From assembly GCA_022747635.1 (NCBI GenBank), contig JAKTNV010000019.1, positions 9,132,501 through 9,196,500 on the forward strand: a stretch of DNA of 64,000 bases, read 5' to 3'. This stretch comes from Hetaerina americana (taxonomy: Eukaryota > Arthropoda > Insecta > Odonata > Calopterygidae). The notes beneath the pieces were generated by a model. The model worked only from the letters and a program-made list of their open reading frames with translations. It made no database searches and had not been told where the DNA came from. The translations under genes were made by a program, and so were the position numbers. Of this stretch, positions 58,380 through 64,000 are shown in pieces. Position 1 is the stretch's first letter, and each line of letters opens with the position of its first letter.

Positions 58380-59110
58380 TACGCTATTAGTGCTTAGTAA
58401 TGGTGGAAATCATTTTGATAATTAGATAAGGTACAAACTTCATAGTAAACATAAACTTATTGAAAATATTTACTTGTTTTTTAATATGGAAACGGTACTT
58501 ACGAAGCACACCTCGTATATGTGAAGGGATTGGTAAAGTAGACAGAGAAAGTACGTATTAGAAACATGAGTAACAATCGCCGAGTAATTCAGTTCGTGAA
58601 ATGAGTTGGATGTGTGAATGACGCAGTGAAACTACTCAGTGATCAACTGGGTAAGAATCATCGCTGAGCGCATGGAAAAGTCCAGCTATGAAATGAGAAG
58701 GAATCTGAACAAAACAAGTTTAATGAAAATTTTGAGGAAGATGAAGGCTAATTCAACCATTCAAATAGAAATGTCAGAAACCAGGCCAGGTGAACTCTCT
58801 GATTTCAATATTAGACGATATAGCAAAGATGAAGTTTTTGCAAACCATTTTAATATTAATTGCTTTCCCTTTAATTATCTCATTTCATCCCCTTCATTCA
58901 AATATTGGATTGATCTCGTGGACTTGTGCCAACATTCGTTTGTTTTTAGTAAATTAAATACAAAATGTCTCCTAAAAGATGCTAGAGCTTAATGATCTTA
59001 GAGCCTTGATCCTAACTATTTGGATCGAGGCTATAAGTTGTTTCAGATCCTTCCCCTAATCCCACTTCCTCATCCATAGGGTAAAAGCTTGTTTACTTAT
59101 TCTTCTGCAG
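58380..59110. other. Unassigned stretch with one 117-codon ORF
   Basis: A plus-strand ORF at 58639-58992 has balanced composition (WVRIIAERMEKSSYEMRRNL near its start) but matches no family I recognise, and has no clear splice or promoter context. Nothing else is supportable. Confidence 0.3.
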
Positions 59111-59114
59111 TTAA

Positions 59115-59215
59115 TTATATATATATATATATGATGTACACAAACCAAAATATATATAAATATATTTATATATAAATAAATATATATATTTATTTATTTA
59201 TTTATATATATGATA
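59115..59215. repeat. AT-rich microsatellite before SINE-A
   Basis: Interrupted TA, TATATAAA and TTTA repeats leading directly into SINE-A copy 2. A comparable TA tract precedes SINE-A copy 1. Confidence 0.9.
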
Positions 59216-59218
59216 TGT

Positions 59219-59485
59219 GGGTCGCGGTAGCCCAGTGGGTTGGACTGCTGACCGGAGGGTCCCGGGTTCGATTCCCGGGCAGGGCACTGGGCACCTGCAG
59301 CTCCACCCAAGCTATGTGATTTTTTGGGTACCAGGTCTTCCTGGGAAACCATAACCGGCACAGGGAAAGGAACTGGCCCCCCTACCCTGTGTGAATTTCA
59401 CACGCCGTATATTAGTAGGTTAGTACTGGGTGAACTCTACCATCACCTACGAAACCGACCTTCGGGTTGATTACTGTATTTATAT
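59219..59485 (+). mobile_element. SINE-A copy 2, tRNA-derived
   Basis: Best preserved copy. The head GTCGCGGTAGCCCAGTGGGT has a B box GGTTCGATTC at 59265-59274 and a GC-rich TpsiC-like stem (CCCGG/CCGGG). The body has ACCAGGTCTTCCTGGGAAAC, CCGGCACAGGG and GTGTGAATTTCACACG. The end TTCGGGTTGATTACTG runs into TA repeats. It aligns with 3826-4088 and with the fragment at 1-58. RNA polymerase III transcription is inferred from the A/B boxes. Confidence 0.85.
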
Positions 59486-59487
59486 AT

Positions 59488-59597
59488 GTATATGTATAAT
59501 GTATAAATATATATTTACATATATGTATAGTATGTATATATATATACATTTTATATATATATATATACATTATACATATATATGTATATATATATAC

Positions 59598-59676
<79 letters not shown>
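59488..59676. repeat. TA/TATG microsatellite
   Basis: Interrupted TA and TATG/TACA repeats directly after SINE-A copy 2, ending in a pure TA run (about 59650-59676). The plus-strand 129-codon ORF through it (59430-59819) is a repeat artefact. Confidence 0.93.
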
Positions 59677-59678
<2 letters not shown>

Positions 59679-59799
59679 GAGGGTAATTGGATTCAGAAAA
59701 GAGGGATTTTATGTGATTTGGGTGTTCTAATAAATATAACGCGGTTCTATGAAGACATTACCCATAGTTGTGTTCAGTTCGCCAAAATGCCTCGTTTAA

Positions 59800-60950
59800 C
59801 GCACATTGCATTCGCCTGAGTGAGTTGGGACGTCATAGCGAGGTCGAGGCTTGTTGGGAGACGCATCGAGGAGGTAGACAAGGGACCGGGGCGGCAAACG
59901 GCGGGGGATCGCGAGATGGTACGGTGTGGGGATTGAGACACGGAGGGCTTGATGGGGGGGAGGAGGAGGGTCGGCGTGGAGGACGGGGTAGGCTTTGGTG
60001 GAATGGATACGGAATGGATTCGACGTGGGGTGGGTGGGTGAGTGGGGGGGTGTGTGTGTGTGAGTCGAGTGTTGCCATGGATCTTGAGGAGCCGTGTGGA
60101 AGGAGCAGAGGCAGAGAATGGATCCTCCCTTCTCTTCGTTGTTCCTTTCCCCCATTCTTCCTTTGTTTTTTTTTCATCGAGGGTTTCGGTTAACCCCTTT
60201 CACGGGAAAAAGCCGCAAAACTCCTTAAAACTCGCTACCCGGCCCCCCTTCGTATTCCCACTCCGCGTGAGGCCTTTGCCCTTTGATCTCTCAACCTTCT
60301 CCCCTATTCACCCCCCGCACCGCCCCCTCGCCGCGTCTTCACCTTTCCTTCTCATATCCCGGCGCCGTCAACCCCTCGTTCGCCCAGACTCTCTCCCTCC
60401 CATTCCTCTTCCCGGGATCCCCACATTCACTCCAACTGCCCTAACCCCCTCTCCTCTCCAGCACACAAATACACTCACTCTCTTTTCTTTCTCTGGATCT
60501 TGCGCGCCCGAGTTTCATTTTTTTTTGCGAAAATTGCTCGCGAGCGAGAGCATTAAACAAGTGGCCCCCTTTTGTTGTTCGCGGACTCCCCCAGCCAAGA
60601 CCCAGTTCTCGATTCCCCGCTCAACGAGTGGGGCGGGAGAGGGAGGCGGCGGGCGACGTTTCTTAAAGAACCCCTCACAGATTTCTCCTTCCCCCTCCTC
60701 CTCTTTTCCCCCGCTCTCCTTTCCTCCCTCTTGATCCTCCTTATTATCCGACGACCTCGTTCGACGGCACTTTCATTGCAAATGTGCCTCGTTTCACAGG
60801 GATCTCTACTCGCCATTAGAGACTACCGATCGAAGGGACAGCGCCGCTTTCTCCTGCGTGCTCAGTTGTACATTCTCCCGCAAAGGGAGGCGCTTACGTA
60901 ACCCTAAAGAGTCACAGTAGAGCTCCGAGGTTTGCGTCTGCATGTGCAAG
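59800..60950. other. GC-rich, pyrimidine-rich region without recognised gene
   Basis: A sharp rise in GC and CpG relative to surroundings, with a GT run (60047-60060) and long C/T tracts (60190-60730). Large overlapping ORFs exist on both strands (60042-60734, +, 230 codons; 59796-60177, -) but are proline/serine- or arginine-rich without domains. It may be a promoter-proximal CpG island of a gene outside or interleaved here; nothing proves it. Confidence 0.35.
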
Positions 60951-61600
60951 ATGGTTTGAAACCCTTTCATCCAGGTTTACTTTCGGGCATTTATTTTGCA
61001 GGAACCTTGCCAGGATGTATTTGAATACTCCACACGCTTTGAGACCGTACCAACCTCCTCTCATTCAATGACTCTGAATCGTCATAATCTGGAGGAAACT
61101 TGTTTGCCCGACTCCTCGCCTAGCATACTCTCGAGGAAAGAGTTCGTTTACTCCCCAACGGCTTCTTCGTTTTCCGCCTCGCCAATACGCGTTGAATAAT
61201 GAAAAACAAATGGAGTCACACCTTTCTTACTAATAATTGAATATTTATTTTGATGGCCTTGAAAGCAAAAAATGCATGTTTGAATTATGTCTGAGAGAGA
61301 AGACCAACATTTCGGGAATGAGTATATTGAGAAATTTTAATATATAAGAGGCAGTCAAATTAAACCCAAATCCCGTCACAGCTTACAGTTCGCGAGTAAT
61401 TGGGCAGAAGTGCTGTTACGCACCAATACTGCCATCACTGTGGTGGGAGGAGAACTGCATGGTGATTTTTCACAAGCGCGCGCAGTTGCTGGGTTATGTT
61501 CTTGTTGGTGTGCGACCTGCTCTTATGTGTTCGATCGTTAGTTTTTCATTCGACCATCCCTCGAAAAAACATATATATAAATATATATCTTTCCCCGAGA
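60951..61600. other. No feature recognised
   Basis: Mixed composition. A GAGGCAGTCAAATTAAACCC stretch near 61350 resembles transposon termini in style only, and no partner inverted repeat was found. Confidence 0.3.
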
Positions 61601-61607
61601 ATCTCGG

Positions 61608-62187
61608 GTGACAGCGTGGGAGGATGCATCCGGTTGCGACTGTCCCCCTTCCCCAACGGCGGGCCCCTCGATTCCGTTATCACGGAAACTCAAGAAAGTA
61701 TCAACTGCCGCGGAAGTTGACACATGTACGAGTAAAACTTTGTCGACGTCAACAATCCCAGACATTCCACCGTCCTTCTCCTTTGAGGACAGCCAAGGTG
61801 TCGACGATCTTCCCAGGGCTCCTCTAGAGGCGGACCAATTCGACCGATCTCCTCTGATTTCTCCCGACGGGGCCCCTTCCGCAGATGACCACCAGTCCGC
61901 GACCCCCCCCCCCTGAGGCCACCTCCTGGGCTGGGACGGCCCACACCTTTGCTCGCTCGATGAGGGCCCCCCGTGGAATCCCGCTGAGTAACGCGCTCTT
62001 CGTAGAGCCCACGGCTGGGTCTTCCTCTTCGGACGAGGCCGGGGGGGGGGGGGGAGGTATGCGGTGACAACTCGAGGCCTCGATCGTCGACCCGTCGGAC
62101 GAAGCGTCCCGGGAAGCGGCGAAGCACTCGTCGCCCGGGTTCGAGCCGTGACCGAAGCGACGTAAGCAACGACCAGGACTATGGCAA
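61608..62187 (+). other. GC-rich open region, possible LINE ORF1 remnant
   Basis: 61608-61916 encodes a serine/proline/aspartate-rich stretch (STSTIPDIPPSFSFEDSQGV), and 61885-62067, in another frame, continues PPEATSWAGTAHTFARSMRA and VEPTAGSSSSDEAGGGG. A PKRRKQRP-like basic patch follows a stop near 62150. Acidic-serine then basic composition is common in ORF1 proteins of R1/I-type LINEs, and the region abuts an R1-like RT scrap. The assignment is weak. Confidence 0.25.
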
Positions 62188-62336
62188 GTGATGTCCGGTG
62201 CCCACAGCTGTCCTCTCATGAGAAAGCTAAAGGAGACACAACGAGCCTGCTTGATAGCGATGTGCAACAGCTATGCCACCGTGAGCTGCGACGGACTCTG
62301 TATAGTGGCTGCAACTCCACCTCTAAAATACCGAAT
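62188..62336 (+). pseudogene. R1-like reverse transcriptase C-terminal scrap
   Basis: About 49 residues reading SCPLMRKLKETQRACLIAMC then NSYATVSCDGLCIVAATPPL. The pattern lk.tQRa.Li.....Y.TvS.dal.vvA...Pl is that found after the RT domain of R1/LOA-type LINEs (QRkaLi..craYRTvStdAL.VlaG..PL). It ends abruptly where N4 copy E begins. Confidence 0.4.
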
Positions 62337-62929
62337 TAAAATGCACTTCCCTTTCCTCGTCTGCCTAACATTCTCCCCTCTACCACAGTTTTCAACATCC
62401 CACTGCCGGTCAATACCCCCTTCATCCACTTTTCCTGCTTCCATAGGATTTCTCTCAACAAACCCTTCTCTTCGCCCACCATACCTAGTACTTCCTCATT
62501 TGTTTTCTTCTCGGTCCATTTCACCTTCTCCATTCTTCTCCACACCCACATTTCAAAAGCCTCCAGTCTACGTCTATCCTCCTGCTTCAATGACCACGTT
62601 TCATCGCCGCACATAGCTACGCTCCTTATCAAAGTTTTTACGAGTCTTTTCTTAATATCCTTACTCAACGTCCCTCTCATCAACTCCCTCCTCCTTGTGA
62701 AAGCCTCCTTGCCTAGCGCAATTCTTCTCCTTACGTCCCTACTACTTTGGCCATGTTGGTCCAAAACACTACCGAGATACGTAAACTGTTCTACCTTCTC
62801 CAGTTTTTGTCCTCCTATTTCAATATTTAGCTTCGCCTTTTTCTTTCTAGAAAATCGCATAACCTTTGTTTTATTAATATTGATTCTCATCTCATACCTG
62901 TCGCACTGAATTTCCAATTCACTCAGCAA
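62337..62929 (-). pseudogene. N4 reverse transcriptase C-terminal domain, copy E
   Basis: About 197 codons open: ELEIQCDRYEMRININKTKV, GGQKLEKVEQFTYLGSVLDQ, KEAFTRRRELMRGTLSKDIK, CGDETWSLKQEDRRRLEAFE and QEKWMKGVLTGSGMLKTVVE. Nearly the same as copy B, and intact where copy B has a nonsense codon. Separated from its palm by the N3 insertion. Confidence 0.9.
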
Positions 62930-62984
62930 TGCTTGGAACTATTATGCGGTATATTTAACTAAGGACTTAGGGTGGGCGCTAAAT

Positions 62985-63520
62985 GTGGAGTACATCTATA
63001 AGAAAGCTTTCAAAACTCTTCATTGGGTAATGAGAAACCTAAAAGGGAGCGTTAGAGCAACCAAGGAGAAGGCTTATCAGACCCTAGTAAGACCAATTTT
63101 AGAGTACGCTTCTCTTGTATGGGACCCTCATGAAGAAGATCATATTAAAAAACTGGAAAAGGTGCAAAGAAAGGCTGCCCGATATGTACTGGGGAAGCAT
63201 AGGAGGATGGAGAGTGTGTCTGACATGCTAGAAACGCTGGGCTGGGAACCTCTAGAATCTAGAAGAAAAGTAAGCAGACTTTGTGGAATGTTCCGAATTT
63301 TGAAGGGGGAGAAAGCTTGGGCAGATCTTAGGAAAGAGGCGGGGAACCCAAATTTTATAGGCAGAAATGATCACAAATTTAAGATAAAATGCCGGGCACA
63401 GAGGAAAAATAAAAAAAAAATTTTCATTTCTAAATAGAACAATTGTTGAGTGGAACACCTTACCTGCAAAAATATTCGAGCCCTTTCCTAACAGAGTGTA
63501 TACTTTTAAGAATAGATGTA
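62985..63520 (+). pseudogene. N3 reverse transcriptase C-terminal region
   Basis: 62985-63437 encodes 150 residues: FKTLHWVMRNLKGSVRATKE, TLVRPILEYASLVWDPHEED, KKLEKVQRKAARYVLGKHRR and LETLGWEPLESRRKVSRLCG, a CR1-like thumb and C-terminal domain. After the stop at 63435 the protein continues in another frame (RTIVEWNTLPAKIFEPFPNR, VYTFKNRCKVYM), which implies a 4-base insertion near 63432. Palm and endonuclease are absent. Confidence 0.85.
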
Positions 63521-63748
63521 AGGTATATATGTAAAAATTTGATTTATGTGTGGTGTATGGTATTATATGTTATAGCTTAATTTTTTTTTATGTATCTTTT
63601 TTTTTCTTGCTGGTTAATGGTTGTAAATGGGATGGGGATTCACTTGTTTTGTTAAAGAGATCTGTGTTTGTCTGGTTTTATGTATTATATTTTGCAATTG
63701 TTTGGGACTTGTGTGCCACCTGACAGTGTCTATTAGCACATGTGTATT

Positions 63749-63777
63749 TATAATAATAATAATAATAATAATAATAA
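63749..63777. repeat. TAA repeat tail of N3
   Basis: (TAA)n marks the 3' end of the N3 insertion. Trinucleotide tails of this kind are common on LINEs of the I/CR1 groups. Confidence 0.93.
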
Positions 63778-63780
63778 AGA

Positions 63781-63991
63781 ACCCCTTGGCTGACTGACAA
63801 ACTAAAGCTTGTTCATCAGCAAACCTAACCGATTTAACGAATTCCCCAGCCACTTTCATTCCTACCTCCAGTTCTTCCCATGCGTCTTTAATCATTTCCT
63901 CTGCATACAGGTTGAGCAGCAACGGTGATAATGGGCGACCCTGTCTTACACCTCTTCCTAACACTGCCCAACCGGACTCCCCGTTCCCCAC
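63781..63991 (-). pseudogene. N4 reverse transcriptase palm end, copy E
   Basis: Encodes GNGESGWAVLGRGVRQGRPL, LNLYAEEMIKDAWEELEVGM and VRFADEQALVCQSAKG. The second catalytic aspartate has become glutamate (FADE in place of FADD), which alone would impair reverse transcription. The open frame then runs into the N3 TAA tail as an isoleucine run. Confidence 0.87.
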
Positions 63992-64000
63992 TCCCCCTGA

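Larger units (their letters stand above)
62938..63780 (+). mobile_element. N3 CR1-like LINE, 5'-truncated, inside N4
   Basis: About 840 bp. It starts within an RT thumb region (62965 onward), has a short 3' UTR and ends in a TAA repeat (63749-63777). The N4 sequence resumes immediately after. Its 3' end lacks the GC hairpin of N1/N2, and its tail is (TAA)n. It is younger than N4 copy E. Confidence 0.87.
62337..64000 (-). mobile_element. N4 RTE-like LINE, copy E, split by N3
   Basis: Minus-strand N4 copy running off the right edge. 62337-62937 holds the C-terminal domain and 63781-64000 the RT palm end. The pieces are contiguous in copy A (AGCAATGCTTG followed by CAGCCCCTTGGCTGACTGAC), so the N3 element at 62938-63780 inserted between. 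Its 3' terminus is truncated, lacking the N4 3' UTR. Confidence 0.9.

Noticed and set aside
59430..59819. 129-codon plus-strand ORF
   Set aside because: It spans the SINE-A end and a TA/TATG repeat and is mostly Ile-Tyr repeats.
60042..60734. 230-codon plus-strand ORF, the longest proline/serine-rich frame
   Set aside because: GC- and pyrimidine-rich DNA keeps all frames open; overlapping ORFs exist on the other strand and no motif is visible.
61340..61380. Transposon terminal repeat (GAGGCAGTCAAATTAAACCC)
   Set aside because: No inverted partner or coding relic nearby could be found.
1..64000. CRISPR arrays, prokaryotic operons, phage or LTR retrotransposon structures
   Set aside because: No regularly spaced repeats, Shine-Dalgarno-led gene series, integrase, protease or long terminal repeats were seen on either strand.

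Overview
This 64 kb window looks like repeat-rich nuclear DNA from an animal, most probably an arthropod. It is AT-rich, has long TA and CA microsatellites, and is packed with decayed transposable elements typical of arthropod genomes: CR1-like and RTE-like non-LTR retrotransposons, mariner-family DNA transposons and tRNA-derived SINEs. There are no operons, rRNA genes, CRISPR arrays or convincing intact host genes. The only candidate host coding sequence is one possible terminal exon at 11473-11722 (-). The species cannot be fixed from sequence alone.

Layout. 1-11.4 kb: SINE copies (families called A and B here), an RTE-like relic, a 160-bp palindrome between TA repeats, and mostly featureless AT-rich DNA. 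11.4-14.8 kb: the possible exon, a mariner inserted inside another mariner whose own ends are an unusual 216-bp inverted pair, and two nested copies of a CR1-like LINE (family N1). 19.5-25.2 kb: an RTE-like scrap, then three N1 copies all on the minus strand; one ends in a near-perfect palindrome, two abut head-to-tail, and one is interrupted by a further N1 fragment. 25.4-28.1 kb: a tRNA-like sequence, a CA/TA microsatellite and the longest copy of an RTE-like LINE (family N4). 32-36.3 kb: a hammerhead-like relic, a dead mariner and three more N4 fragments. 40-41.6 kb: a CR1-like RT scrap and a 753-bp internally deleted mariner with near-perfect terminal inverted repeats. 43.2-43.8 kb: another N4 relic. 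47.9-49.9 kb: a mariner relic split by a LINE of family N2. 52.9-56.1 kb: a long N2 copy with endonuclease, reverse transcriptase and 3' UTR. Its 3' UTR carries a 161-bp insertion containing a recognisable hammerhead ribozyme between 28-bp perfect inverted repeats, flanked by 14-bp target-site duplications. 56.2-58.4 kb: an RTE-like relic split by a SINE-B with 9-bp target-site duplications. 59.2-62.3 kb: a SINE-A, TA repeats and GC-rich DNA. 62.3-64 kb: an N4 copy split by a CR1-like element (N3).

The elements interact through insertion and shared parts. N1 and N2 have different coding sequences but share a GC-rich 3' hairpin and a TAGATG-type tail. Mariners, LINEs and SINEs sit inside one another, giving a readable relative order of insertion. 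Every transposon ORF seen is truncated, frameshifted or internally deleted, so nothing here appears autonomous. All family names (N1-N6, SINE-A/B/C) are local labels. Clade assignments rest on motifs read by eye, with no database search.
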